The position numbers and the translations under genes are program-made. The notes under the pieces were generated by a model that saw only the letters and a program-made list of their open reading frames with translations, did not search any database and was not told where the DNA came from. DNA of 64,000 nt from Toxorhynchites rutilus septentrionalis. Taxonomy: Eukaryota > Arthropoda > Insecta > Diptera > Culicidae. The DNA lies in the NCBI RefSeq assembly GCF_029784135.1, contig NC_073745.1:80973569-81037568 (forward strand), given 5' to 3'. Each line of letters begins with the position of its first letter. Positions within the stretch are counted from its first letter, which is position 1. Of this stretch, positions 53,540 through 64,000 are shown piece after piece.

Positions 53540-54560
53540 ATCAGTAAATTTTTGGGATAAATTTTCTTAATTGCGGGAATTCCATTTCACCAGCTAGTTG
53601 TGACTAAACCCCAAAACCAGTCTACATTGGTTCGTTCATCTGAAGAATAGTCTGAAAAATCAACATTGCATAACTCTCTGAATTCCTCATCAATAGGGTG
53701 AATCATTTCTCTGGGAACCAGTTTACAAAAGTTTTCGGTAAGCGGTAGAATGGTTAGATGTTTTCTTCTGATGACATTAGATGGGTCCAGCATGGTCAGA
53801 TTTATCATAATCGAGTCGTTGAAGATGAAGTTGATGCATTACGTTAGCCTTAAATTCGTTGAGCCGATCAACAGATATTTTCCCATCGTTTACGTACTCC
53901 CTAATGAGTAGTTCAGCCGTTGTTCCAACCTACACATTTTCTAAACTATCGTAATTTTGTTGTACAAACGCTACTTTATTCAAACCTTTTAGCGTTTGCA
54001 TGAACTCATTTGTGAAAAAAAATATCCGAAACCGTGCTGAAAAGTCGTTCAGTTATTGGATGCCTAAAATATTTTTTGGTCTGTTCTTCGAACCCGTCGG
54101 TACTTGGTTAGGTTACCTTAAATATTTTAGTCGATTTTTTTCATGTTCGATATTTGACTTTGTTTGCCACTGTTGATAGTTGAAGAGAGGCAAACAAAAT
54201 AGTGTTTGTACAAATTTTAAAACAAACTTTATCTGTCAAAAAGTGTCTATTATTTGACCTCCGGACAAACAGCGTACGGTTATCTAATGCTAGTGACTAT
54301 TTCTTCGACAGATCCGTTGATTCGTCGGCAATTAAATTGAACTGATTGCTCCGCAAATTATTAATGGGCTTCTCGTGTTGACCATCTCCGAGAATAATCG
54401 TGAGTAGCAGTCAATTTTGTCCTTCTCAGTCGCAGAATGCTTCAAGAAATCCTTCGATCAGCATGCTCATCGGTTCCCTGACAAAGCCAGCTAAATCTGG
54501 TCTTCCAATCCCTTCGATGAAATCAATGATACTATTCTGAATAACTGTTTCAATAAATCT
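53540..54560 (-). pseudogene. hAT transposase pseudogene (IADESTD type)
   Basis: The minus strand at 54344-54303 reads QFNLIADESTDLSKK, the first catalytic Asp block of a vertebrate- and insect-wide hAT group. Further on are AELLIREYVNDGKISVDRLNEF (near 53900), HLTILPLTENFCKLVPREM and VDWFWGLV with IPAIKKIYPK, which fit the C-terminal VDEFW---... dimerisation region. Stops and frame changes are frequent, and no termini were identified. Unlike the hAT element at 695-2204, this belongs to a different subgroup. Confidence 0.7.
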
Positions 54561-55003
54561 AGCTCAAACAAACTTTCCAAACCAACTCAATAAAGTCAAA
54601 TGTGATTGCAGATTTTTGAATCTGGATAAATCTGGGCATAGTACGGAAAGTCTGGACTAGACAAAGGATGGTCTAGATATCTGGATACTTTACCAAAGTC
54701 TGGAAGATTCTTGACAAATCTGGCAGTCTGGTGACCGTGGGTTAAGCAGGTAAAATTGACATCGTTTTCTCATCAAAATTCAACAAAAATAGATGTAAAT
54801 AAATATAAAATGATGTAATTAAATTATAAAAATATTAATTTAATTGTGAATATGTTCATACAAATTACTCATTAGTAAATGAGTGTATTCAAGTTCCAAC
54901 AAATTTCAGAAAGCAAATGCCAAATGCACTTTCCAAATTTTTCATCTCATACTAGCTTATGCGCGCTCTTCTATTCGTTGAGATTTGAAAAGTATAACAA
55001 TAA
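54561..55003. other. Short tctgg-motif repeat and AT-rich spacer
   Basis: About 54610-54740 repeats tctgga and tctggat words and resembles the end of a MITE. The rest is AT-rich without features. Confidence 0.4.
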
Positions 55004-55005
55004 TA

Positions 55006-56238
55006 TAGGGTTTTCCGACTTTAAATTCCGAAAGTAAATTGAAATAAAACACACTTAGTGTGAAATACAACATCATTCAAATGTCCACATAGGGCTACCT
55101 CGCACACCTTGATCCTGAACAGGTAATTTTCGATGACTTTTCGGCACATATGAGGCGGTATCTCGGTCATAACTTCACGAATGTTGTCCTTCAAATGTTC
55201 AAGAGTTTGCGGAGAGTTGGCAGAGACACGGTCTTTCGCATAACCACACAAAAAAAGTCTAGCGGGTTCAAATCGCATAATCTGGACGGCCAATTGGTAT
55301 CACCAAAACGCGAAATTATGCGTCCCTCAAATTTCGTTCGCAATATGGCCATGTTTGGTCGTGTTGTGTGGCACGTGGCGCCGTCCTGCTGAAACCACAT
55401 GTCATCCGTATCCATATCTTCAATTTGTGGCAAAAAAAAATCGGTTAACATGCGGCCATAGCGCTCACCATTCACAGTTACCGTCTCGCCGTCCTCATTT
55501 TCAAAGAAATGACTCCACCAGACCATAATGCGCACCAAACAGTGACTTTTGGCGGATGCAATGGCCTCTCAATAATCACGTGTGGATTTTCTGAGCCCCA
55601 TATATGGAAATTTTGGGTGTTCACATAGCCACCGAGCTCGAAATGTGCCTCATCGCTGAAGAAAATTTGATGCGAAAATTCAGCATTTTGCTGCTGTTGT
55701 TCGTTTCGATCGACGTATGCCCAACGCATTCCATGGTCACCACGCTCTAATTTTTGTACCAGTTGGACTTTATATGGATGTAGGTGCAAGTCCAAATGCA
55801 AAATTCGCCACAATGATGTGTTTAACAAGCCCAATTGCTGAGCACGCCGTGGAATCGAAACATTCGGAACATCCTCCACACTGGCAGCAACAGCAGCAAT
55901 AATTTCGGCCGAACGCACATTACGATGATGCACAGGTTTTACAATATCCACTACGGATCCAGTTTGTTCGAATTTACGCACTACATTAGCGATTTTGTGC
56001 TCTGTAGGCTGTCCATGACGACCAAAATCCGTCCGTAATGCTCGAAAAACATTTACCGGTTTTTCATCATTTTTATAGTATAATTTAACAAAATTAACAC
56101 GTTGTGCGATGCTAAAACGATCCATATTGTAAAATGGCAGACATTCAACTAACGATATTACGCTTTGGTTGACAGCTATGTCAAACGGTTGTCAGCGCAG
56201 GGCTGTATACTTTCGGAAGCCCGAAATGGAAAACCCTG
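55006..56238 (-). mobile_element. Tc1/mariner-superfamily DD41D element
   Basis: The ends tagggttttccg and (inverted) cagggttttcca extend to an imperfect 28-bp inverted repeat with a conserved ttccgaaag, flanked by TA at 55004-55005 and 56239-56240. The length is 1233 bp. The transposase on the minus strand has an Asp-to-Asp spacing that I count as 41 residues. Confidence 0.88.
55021..56125 (-). pseudogene. DD41D (rosa-like) transposase, two frameshifts
   Basis: The ATG at 56125 opens MDRFSIAQRVNFVKLYYKND. DNA-binding helix-turn-helix regions follow (EHKIANVVRKFEQTGSV, VSIPRRAQQLGLLNTSLWRI), then FFSDEAHFELGGYVN (first Asp). The frame changes near 55520. The next frame gives ERYGRMLTDFFLPQIEDM, WFQQDGATCHTTRPNM (second Asp) and CDLNPLDFF (third Asp). 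A second frame change near 55250 leads to YAKDRVSANSPQTLEHLKDN and ENYLFRIKVCEV. I count 41 residues between the second and third Asp, the spacing described for the rosa group. All three Asp survive. It is a pseudogene because of the frameshifts, but is well preserved. Confidence 0.9.
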
Positions 56239-56240
56239 TA

Positions 56241-56883
56241 CTTTCTACTAGTAGTCAAGTTGGATCACGTTACTCAACTTATACTGTATCTTGAAAGAGC
56301 CCATTTGTGTTAATTAATGGGAGTAAATTTTTAGACTTCGTCGACCCCCCAAATAAGTTTTTGTTCATGTCGACCCCTGAGAAACCAATATCGACCCCTT
56401 TGAGACCCCTCTAGTAGACGAACGACCATGACATAGCATTAGGCTATAAATCGTTTGATTTATTAAAAACTATGTGTCTGCTGGTGAAGCCAGCAGCATT
56501 GTTACTTTGAATTGCCGAAGCACATTGATAGCATCCATCTGAAATCTTCTGAAACCCTTGAAATCCTGTACTGTATCCTGTATATAAACGATGACAACAG
56601 TTCTAAATGTTCCCTCCTGCCATCAAAAGAACATGAAAGGTAAATTCTGAAAGAAGATTAAATTTTAGTACAGCTACAACCCATACATTCGAGTAGACTT
56701 TCACCTATCCCAATCGCATCCCCCCGTGTTGTTCAGGAGTGTTTGTATAAATTTGATAACTACCATACCTTACTCGGTGACCATTACATTTCAGCTAATA
56801 TTTACAACGGGTACTACACTAGTTCATACCGCATAACATCACAAGTTCAGTCCCGTACGGCCCCCCGCATCCCGCTTAAAATC
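56241..56883. other. Downstream flank of the receptor exon
   Basis: No gene is seen. On the minus strand this would include the 3' UTR of the receptor. A minus-strand aataaa-type signal lies at about 56458-56463 (plus tttatt); whether it is used is unknown. Confidence 0.4.
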
Positions 56884-57489
56884 TTACCGCATATGCCGCA
56901 CGTGTCGCGTCCGCCGCAAACTGTTCCTCCGGCCACACAGTATCCGCTTGAACGCGTGCCGAAACTCCGGGCTGAAGATGGTGTAGATGATCGGGTTCAG
57001 CGTTGAGTTGAAGTAGCCCAGCCAGAGGCACACGCTGATCATGATCGGGCTGAAGTCGCACCCGGTACACGTGGGTAGCAGGATGGCGATGATGAAGAAT
57101 GGCAGCCAGCAGCACACGAACGCCCCGGTAATGATGGCCAGCGTCTTGGCTGCCTTACGCTCACGCTTCGAGTCCGTCGCCGTTTGGGATTTCTTCTTCA
57201 TGATCGACGGTTTCATCGTCGAGCAGGCCCCGCTGTGCGACGGATAGGCCATCGAGATATCCGCCGTCGGCGGATCCACCTCGATCCGGTCCCGCTCGAT
57301 GCCATTCCCGAGGCTACCCTTCTCGGGGCTGGTGTTCGCCGACGACACGTTCGTGAAGGCCGTCGTCGTTTCGCTGATGGTTGGGAGCGGCCGACCGATG
57401 ACTGCCACCACGGCCGCCGCTATCCCGCCGGAACCACCGACCACGTTCGCCGTTGGGCCACCGATCGTGTTCGGTTGCGATGCAGTTAC
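56884..57489 (-). CDS. Biogenic-amine GPCR, last coding exon (5-HT1-like)
   Basis: A G-protein-coupled receptor fragment in the plasma membrane. Read down the minus strand it gives a long, Gly/Ser/Thr-rich third intracellular loop and a basic [10 protein letters not shown] stretch at the loop end. TM6 follows with the CWLP motif ([15 protein letters not shown]), an extracellular loop with Cys (LPTCTGC), TM7 with the NPxxY motif ([13 protein letters not shown]), and helix 8 [12 protein letters not shown] with a palmitoylation-type Cys, ending about 16 residues later at a TAA (56884-56886). The [17 protein letters not shown] and [12 protein letters not shown] wording is closest, in my recollection, to insect 5-HT1 receptors, but a dopamine or octopamine receptor is possible. 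I place the acceptor after gaag (57490-57493), with ctaac as branch point about 25 bases upstream. The frame could extend to 57540. TM1-TM5 are not in the window. It is GC-richer than its surroundings and undamaged. Confidence 0.85.
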   Translation of the reverse strand, partial: VTASQPNTIGGPTANVVGGSGGIAAAVVAVIGRPLPTISETTTAFTNVSSANTSPEKGSLGNGIERDRIEVDPPTADISMAYPSHSGACSTMKPSIMKKKSQTATDSKRERKAAKTLAIITGAFVCCWLPFFIIAILLPTCTGCDFSPIMISVCLWLGYFNSTLNPIIYTIFSPEFRHAFKRILCGRRNSLRRTRHVRHMR

Positions 57490-58529
57490 CTTCCAGCGGA
57501 AACCAATCGATGTTAGTGCCATACATGAAGCTTTTGCCAAGGGTTCAGGATGGGTCTGAGCAGCCTAATGGGGCACGTATACAATATATACGCACTTAAA
57601 GTGGGATGTCACAGGAGGCTTGTTTTGCAGAGTGAGTGAGTGAAAGAGCAAGATACGCAAAACGAGACAGCGTTTGGGCGGGGGGAGGGAGATTCGTCTC
57701 AGTGTGTTGGGGGGGCGTGTGGGTATGTGTGGGTGTGGTGGAGGCTTTTAGTGGTGCATTACTACGCTAGTGACATGCAGGTGGGATTATCTTTTTAGAC
57801 TCATAAAGTGTCATGCAACATGCGTATGATAGTTTGAAGATGAGAGGCAATGAATGAATGCGAATTTTCTGCTAAAACAAATATTTCACAGTTGCAATGA
57901 AATTGATAGTAGACAACAGGCGATTTTATTGACGGCTTCAAAAAGATCGAAAAATGTAAGAAAGTGTTTTGATTTAAAAAGAACTAGCTGACCCGGAAAA
58001 CGTTGTTCTGTCATATTAATTATTCCTAGTGAATATTTTGGTTTGATTGTAAAAAATAACGAATGTATTGCAAGTGTGTTCGAGTTGTTTAATTTTTTTT
58101 ATCCATTTTTTCGATGAAGATCGAAATGGAGTGCTGTAGACGATGACCGATGATCAATAAAAAAACAAATCATTAATTTTCTTATTTCAATGTATTTCAA
58201 TTACATAACTGACATATTTGATGTAAAGTATTAATATGTTAAGAAAAGCATGAAGTGTAAAAAGTAAAAAAATAAATAAAGAAAGAAAATCAATATTAAT
58301 TTCGTTCAATTGCTGTTTCGTTGATGGAAAATGGTCGAAATCGACTATCGTTCTATGTAAATGAGGTAATCTTGCTTTGATGAAAAAAAAAAAACAAATG
58401 TCGAAATAATTCATCCGTATTTGTGGAGCATTTTATTCTCTATCAGAATGGCAGACCTGAGAGCAATTTTCAATTGTCGACATTAAAATTATGACTCGAT
58501 GATATTTGAATACTTAGAGACATAGCCCT
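57490..58529. other. Presumed receptor intron, with G-rich tract and repeat edge
   Basis: Upstream of the receptor exon on its strand. At about 57675-57750 the plus strand is G-rich (several runs of four or more G). At 57985 agctgacccggaaaacgttg begins an AT-rich repeat of unknown class. No further receptor exon is recognised. Confidence 0.5.
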
Positions 58530-59150
58530 GCCACTAACTTAACTATTTTTCTATATTTCTTACTTACATTCTGCCAAAACTTTATCCAGCATATATAAAC
58601 TATATCAGACACAACTTTCATCCAAAATTTTCACCCAGTTGCAAAAAATGTATTACTCTGTTACATAGAATACATATTTGATACGGTACAACTAATTTCC
58701 ATTTATTTTTTTCGTTTCAAAAAAAAAAATTCTTCCACCCGAAAATTCGTTACCATTTTGACAGAAATTGAACATTATCACAACTCGACTGAACTTGAGT
58801 GGAATATACGAGGCAATTATATTATCGATTACCTCAGGGCGAATTTTGTCGACTAACCAAAATAAAAATGTGTATATGAGATAACCATAGCGTTTGTTAT
58901 TCAATCGAATACGTGTAATTGTTGTCATGAAAATGCATTGTATTTTAGTAATAGCAAAAACTGTGTCGACGTTGCTTATGATAGCATATCTCAAGTGGAT
59001 TTATTCTTCCTCACACCTCACACCGTACGTTGGTCTGACTGCGTCGAATCATCTTACGATACACATAAAAAACCATCGAGCGCACTCTCTTGTTTGTTTC
59101 GTCACTTGTAACCATATATTCATAAAATAAATCGAAATAAGTGATGATTT
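58530..59150 (+). repeat. Dispersed repeat, copy 1
   Basis: Collinear with 61010-61630. Shared blocks are ccaaaactttat, tcagacat/tcagacac, cgttgctcatgata/cgttgcttatgata, tctcaagtg, atccatcgagcgc and ttcataaat. The copies are strongly diverged. No protein is seen. Confidence 0.7.
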
Positions 59151-60059
59151 TTTTATCCCATCTGTTTATTTTATGAGGCCCATTTGGCACTCCAGCTGTA
59201 ACACAAAATTAATCACATAAAAAAATCGTGAAAAACTTCACCAGTAGCTTAAAAAAATCGTTTTCGGTACAAAATTTGAAAAAAAACTTTTTTTGTGCGG
59301 TAGATGGGGATCGCATAAAAAAGTTTCCCCAAGAAAATAACTTAAATCAGGCGTAAATGTTCGATTTTCTTTCTTTTTCCTCTGCTTTGCGATGGGCCAT
59401 TTTGTCCTTTCGGTTGCTCGTAGCTGTGTTGTGCTTTTAGTTGCATGTCGAAACTTGTTGCTGTTAGAAATGCATGACATGCATGAATAATGATTTCTTA
59501 GAGCATTTGATGGAAGGGTGTGAATGGTTTGAGAAGTGGATAGTTTAGACGCAAATATGCTTTTTTCGCACTGAAATGCATATGAACCATCGAAATAAAA
59601 ATAAATGGCCGATAACTTCGTCAAACATGCTTCTTTTCATATACCGCTCAAAAAAATTGTAAGGGGTTGTATCTAGGACACGACCGCATATTATCGACAT
59701 AGAACTACGCTGTTATATTATGCAATCCACTTGTTAACCACTTCGATTATTATTTCAGAATGCATCGAATTTTTTGTAATAGATTATGTTCTTCGTTACA
59801 AATAAATTTGATGATCGTCCTTTTACGTTTGATATGATGCCTAGGACTACCAAAAAATGTGAACGGAAGAATTGTCAAACGATCATTGTATTTTACATAT
59901 CCCTCTGAAATTATTGCACATCTCATGTTTACGTAGTTCTCGAACCGCGAAAGTTCATTCACCTCTAGTATCCGAAATGATGATTTTGTCAGGCTTCTCA
60001 GTTCGAAAGTACGTTTTAGGGAAACATATTCCGGTCTGCACAACGACAAACGAGTGCGA
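59151..60059. other. Unassigned
   Basis: Open frames on both strands lack recognisable domains. Confidence 0.4.
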
Positions 60060-60430
60060 AAGTACTCAACACCAAAAAATACTCCCGACTTGCATGTATT
60101 TGCAAAGCGGATTCCCCCATTCAAGCAAACCATTTGTCATGACAATGTCAAGCGAAAATGTGAAAACAGAATAGAAACTGAGAGAGGTTGGCGCTCATAC
60201 GGTATGACTCATACGGTTTGAGGCATGATGTCGACGCCAACCTCTCTCAGTTTCTATTCTGTTTTCGCATTTTCGCATGACATTGTCATGACAAATGGTT
60301 TGCTTGCCCCCATTTAAATTAATTTTGTAGTACGTGTTAGGGAAACACTACTCGGTGGGAACAAAAATACCCCTGACTTGCATGTATATTTGCAAAGCGG
60401 ATTTCCACAGGTACATCGATTTTGAAGTCT
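60060..60430. repeat. Repeat pair with gcatgtat-ttgcaaagcgg
   Basis: cttgcatgtatttgcaaagc occurs at about 60092 and, with two extra bases, near 60376. The 10.8-kb locus has related words. The hairpin lies between the two copies. Confidence 0.6.
60123..60305. repeat. Long near-perfect hairpin, 71-bp arms
   Basis: Arms 60123-60193 and 60235-60305 are reverse complements with two mismatches that I noticed. The outer sequence is aagcaaaccatttgtcatga and the loop of 41 nt contains ctcatacggt twice. It may be a MITE. If transcribed it would give a long double-stranded RNA stem. Confidence 0.92.
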
Positions 60431-61009
60431 GTGTTGGGGAAACCGTAAATCGGGCCAATCAAAACTTGGCAGTTAGGGCGTTTAGATAACGCTTGACATT
60501 TAACAACTATTCAATTGTTCATCTCATGAAATATAACATTTTATTAATTGTGATAGACGCGTAGAAATATTTCCTATCAATTGATGCAAACATCTCTCCG
60601 ATCTATTAAGTATAAGTATTCGAATTACGGGTAGGGTTAGCACATAAATCGGCAGAACAAATGTATGAGAAAAAAGAAAGTTCTTCCAGTATTCATGAAT
60701 TTAAACCGTTTAGAGATAAGCGAATTGTAATGTAATATCAATCTAATCTTAGAGAATTTCGGATTCGATTGGTATGCAAATCATGAGAATTCGTTCACAG
60801 TGAAAATAGTTATTAACGTTAACTTTATTTCATAAAACCGTGACCTGTTTTCTTATTTGGCACCCTTCCTGAAAGACGTAGTATAAATCGTATAAAATTC
60901 TCATCTACCATGGTAATAAAGGTAATAAAGATTTCGAATCGCCGCATGGACCATACATCATTATTGTGTTAACAGTATCCAACAGTTATTCATATTCCGG
61001 AATCCGATT
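60431..61009. other. Unassigned AT-rich
   Basis: No gene or repeat with a second copy in the window was noticed. Confidence 0.4.
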
Positions 61010-61630
61010 GGCTAACTTTACTTTTTTGTCTATAAATTCCCTTGTATTTCTACCAAAACTTTATACATAATATAAAATCATCGTCAGACATCGTTCAAGA
61101 TTTATCCTCCAATTGCAGAGAATGTGTTGCTTTTTCACATCGCACACATTTTTGATATGTAGAATTAACTTTCATTAAAGAAAATGGTTTTAATAGCGTG
61201 TTTATTCCTCCCGAATATCCATTTTGCATTTTTGCTTCACATGAATGTAACATGGAGCTCAATGTTGTCTCTGTCGAATTGCGTCGCAAGGTTGACACAT
61301 TTGCACAACTCGATTGGACTTGAGTCGAACGGATTTCAGAATGCAAAATTTCAATCCGTTCGGATAATTTTGACTGGCGCTGTGACGGCGTTGCTCATGA
61401 TAACATTTCTCAAGTGAATATATTCTTTCTCAAGCCACTTATGTTGATTAGGTCGTAGTTGTTCGCTTTCTACTTTCGCGTACATGTCAACCATGAATTA
61501 TTGGTACAGCTCACGACATCATATAATGACATCATACAATGTACATAAAATCCATCGAGCGCTCTGCTCTATTTTATTCGTCTGATATAACTATTCATAA
61601 ATATTATTTCAAACGAGTAATGATGTTCAT
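61010..61630 (+). repeat. Dispersed repeat, copy 2
   Basis: Partner of 58530-59150; see that entry. The ends of both copies remain undefined, so the class is unknown. Confidence 0.7.
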
Positions 61631-61661
61631 TATGAATGGAATATCTGTGGCATCTTGTTCT

Positions 61662-61805
61662 TTCAGAACGGTCGGGCATTTTTCGTCAAAGATATTTCTT
61701 CTGACTTGCATTGTGTTCACACACATTCCAGAGCTTGCCACTCAGAATACATTCAAGGCGTGTTGTTTGGTATAGAAATCCCAACAAAGTGCTACTAAAA
61801 ATGAC
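61662..61805 (+). mobile_element. Feilai-like SINE body, head missing
   Basis: agaacggtcgggcatttttc, tcttctgacttgcattgtgt, attccagagcttgccactca, gaatacattcaaggcgtgtt and ggtatagaaatcccaac follow the body at 52330-52450; the tRNA-like head is absent. Confidence 0.75.
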
Positions 61806-61861
61806 GTTAGTGTTATTGAAGAAGAACATGGAGAGAGTCGTATGAACGATGTGCGTTAACG

Positions 61862-62160
61862 ATGAATTCCGGATTATTGTTTTTTTTTTCTTCGGATCAC
61901 AATTTCTCGCGTCATTGTGCAGACACCATCGATGGTTTTAGTAATGCTTGCACACTGAATCTAGACACGTGCTTTCCGGCAGATGTTTTATCAGAATTGA
62001 TGACAATAACGCGATTGTCAATTTGTAAACCGAGCAAGTGTGATTTGAAGTATATCAATAATTCGTTGTGTTCGTTCAAAAATACTTCCAGCTCGCCGGC
62101 GATACACCTGGCTTTAGACGAAGTAAGGTTACTTGCGAATGTTTGGATATAAGTTCGATC
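61862..62160 (-). pseudogene. Helitron replicase/helicase-like fragment
   Basis: The minus strand from about 62155 reads LDRTYIQTFASNLTSSKARC, then GELEVFLNEHNELLIYFKSH, VIVINSDKTSAGKHVSRFSV and, past one stop, REIVIRRK. Order and wording follow the Helitron helicase-like N-terminal domain (LQ-ML-E-N-Y---FK, VVIRADK-P-GEH-RRFN, RDIVLHRR). Neither the Rep HUH motif nor the helicase motifs are present. It is a solitary fossil next to a SINE. Confidence 0.7.
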
Positions 62161-64000
62161 TAGCGCAATCTGTCATTTAACAACATAAATAAATTCGTTC
62201 TGTTTGGAAAACGACCGCCGGTTGAATTATTTGAATATTGTTTTTAACAAAACTATTAAAATCGCGATTAAAAATAGGGCATGCTGGTTAAAATTTGTGG
62301 TTATATGTGTTGTTTGAAGCAAAATTTTAGAAATTAAAATTCAGATTTTTTTTGCATAGAGGCACTCTAATCGGAATTAAATATTTGGTAATCGGTATCC
62401 TAGCGGTATCGTATATAGTTCACAACATATTCTCATGCTTACCAAGTTTTTTGTGCATAATTTCATCAAAATCAGTCTAGCCGTTTCGAAGGAGTTCGAC
62501 CACGAACATCGTGTCACGAGATTTTTTATAGATTATGTTGATAAACTACCCATGATTATATTCTTTCTCTATCTTTTAAAATTTTTTTACTCAAACGCCC
62601 ATCGTATGTTAATTTCCCCAGTTTGTAATCACAACGATCTCGAAAAATTCACCGAATCATGACAGGGCGAACGACACTTCATTTCCCTTTCTTTTGGTGT
62701 GCCGCGTTTCTGATATTGTCGGATCGTGACCAGAAATAATAATAGATGTAATGGCGGAGACAGTGGTGTAGTAATACTCCGCAAGCCAAACAAAAAAAAA
62801 ATGATTCGAAGGCTTAAAAATAAGTCGCCAGACGGAACGCCAACAAAATATCAACAACAGCTGTTAGCGCGGGAGGGTACGAGAATAGAATATAATAAAA
62901 TAAAAGGGATTTTGCCAACAGTCGCTACCACCGGAACAGCAGAAGCATCATTATCTTTTGTTAGACCAGGGATGTTTGTGGGAAAATATGAATCTGATGG
63001 TGACATTTTACGTAACTCAAACCATTGTCTGTCGCGCGGTTTACCAAAAAAAAATATCAAGTTTCAATTTGAAAAGGATTTGTTCTGATACCAGTGGTTG
63101 GTGGGCTCCAGCGAAGTTCGAATTTGTTTACAATAACATTTACCGATTATAATTCCATCCAATCATTTATAATTTACGGAGCTATTGTTCCTATTGCGCC
63201 CTCTCGACAGCCCACACACAAAGTGTTGAAAGTGATTTTCTTAAAATGTCAAGGACTGTGACACACGTTGTTGCTTCCCACTTCTACCCCAAAATGTGGC
63301 TTCGGTTACATGTTTCGATAAGTAAACAGCTTATCTTCATTTACAAGCGGAAACGAGCCATTTGTAACACACTCGGCAAACAAGAGGTTACCATGCGGTG
63401 GGGGAAAATGATCACAAAAAAGACGCTCCATAAGGGCAAATGGGCTGAAAAAAGATTCTTAGGGGCTGGGAGTTCTCACGAGAACAACAACATTGTTCAA
63501 GACCCTCTGTGTTTACTAAATATCAGGAGTCGCGAGGAGCTCGCTGGCACTTTTTATGACTATGATCCTACACCCCCACCCCTCCCAAATGGGTGAGCGG
63601 CGACAGATACGGACGACGGGGAGATCGAGACAGCGAAAGAATGCTGCCAACGAAAATGAGATTGTGTCCTCGAAGTTAACATTCCAGTGGCTTGGCGAAA
63701 TGAAGAAATTTAATTTACGACCCAGAAAGTACTCCGAGTCGGGGGAGCTGGGGAGCAAGAAAATAATGATTATGACAAATGGGGGGACGTTTTTGCTTCA
63801 GCATATACGCTGAACTCATGGAACGATAAAGAAAATGCTAGCATTACTGCCGGCGCGTTCCGAAATGTTATTAGGAAATATTTTTTGTATTTTTTTCTTG
63901 CATTCGAAAATGTGAATAATTTCTACCATTTCCATGCTGCTTTTAGTTTATGTTGAGATGGTTTGATCAGTAATTACAGGATCCCTGCGGCTATTACTGA
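62161..64000. other. No recognised gene
   Basis: Two longer plus-strand frames (62726-63088, with KNKSPDGTPTKYQQQLL, and 63246-63596) have no family resemblance I can name. From 63400 onward the composition becomes less AT-rich. These may be host sequence, but there is no support for a gene. Confidence 0.35.

Noticed and set aside
62726..63088. A small basic host protein
   Set aside because: The sequence is not obviously low complexity, but I recognise no family and see no splice or promoter context, so it is only mentioned in the gap entry.
1..64000. A novel defence, biosynthetic or other multi-gene system
   Set aside because: Apart from the receptor exon and the histone fossils, every coding segment I can identify belongs to a known class of transposable element, so no cooperating gene set is supported.

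Overview
The window is non-coding, repeat-dominated DNA from an insect, most probably a culicine mosquito (inference). The I-clade LINE, the ITmD37E transposons, the tRNA-derived SINEs and the long fold-back repeats are all of kinds known from mosquito genomes. Most sequence is AT-rich. The only stretch that looks like a conserved host coding exon is a GC-richer minus-strand exon at 56884-57489, encoding TM6, TM7 and the C-terminus of a biogenic-amine G-protein-coupled receptor, closest in my recollection to insect 5-HT1-type receptors.

Left part (1-13 kb): a 1.5-kb non-autonomous hAT element (695-2204, 8-bp target duplication, remnant hAT dimerisation domain). Next to it is a near-complete but frameshifted mariner (2427-3710). 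Three decayed histone H3 copies follow (5.2-6.9 kb), two of them head-to-head in an inverted repeat and still carrying the histone 3' stem-loop. A four-part inverted-repeat array (8.3-10 kb) has been hit by two tRNA-derived SINEs. Pogo-like and mariner fragments close the region.

Centre (13-27 kb): a nest of transposons. A fold-back element of about 2 kb (outer ends 13077 and 26773, arms about 0.85-1.1 kb, flanked by CATA on both sides) was split by a minus-strand Ty3/gypsy element (13920-19275, target duplication AATT) and by a 6.3-kb full-length I-clade LINE (19320-25640, target duplication AACGAAAACCT). The gypsy element was itself invaded by a 660-bp ITmD37E deletion derivative at a TA, and it carries a second, truncated ITmD37E copy.

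Right of centre (27-40 kb): about 3.7 kb without recognisable genes, a 5'-truncated I LINE tail, a mariner fragment, then a 5'-truncated CR1-type LINE (about 32330-38612) inserted in an array of units of about 185 bp. An ITmD37E transposon with only two in-frame stops sits inside this LINE. A 1645-bp tandem duplication spans the LINE/transposon junction, and I noticed only one base difference between its copies, so it is either very recent or an assembly artefact. A pogo-like 965-bp element follows.

Right part (40-64 kb): degenerate AT-rich sequence, a piggyBac-like MITE, a decayed minus-strand CR1-type LINE, inverted arrays of units of about 140 bp, a Feilai-like SINE, a hAT pseudogene with an IADESTD-type motif, a Tc1/mariner-superfamily DD41D element, the receptor exon, a 71-bp-arm hairpin and a Helitron protein fragment. 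I found no operon-like, CRISPR, defence or biosynthetic system. The genuinely interesting content is the layered transposition history and the palindromic rearrangements.
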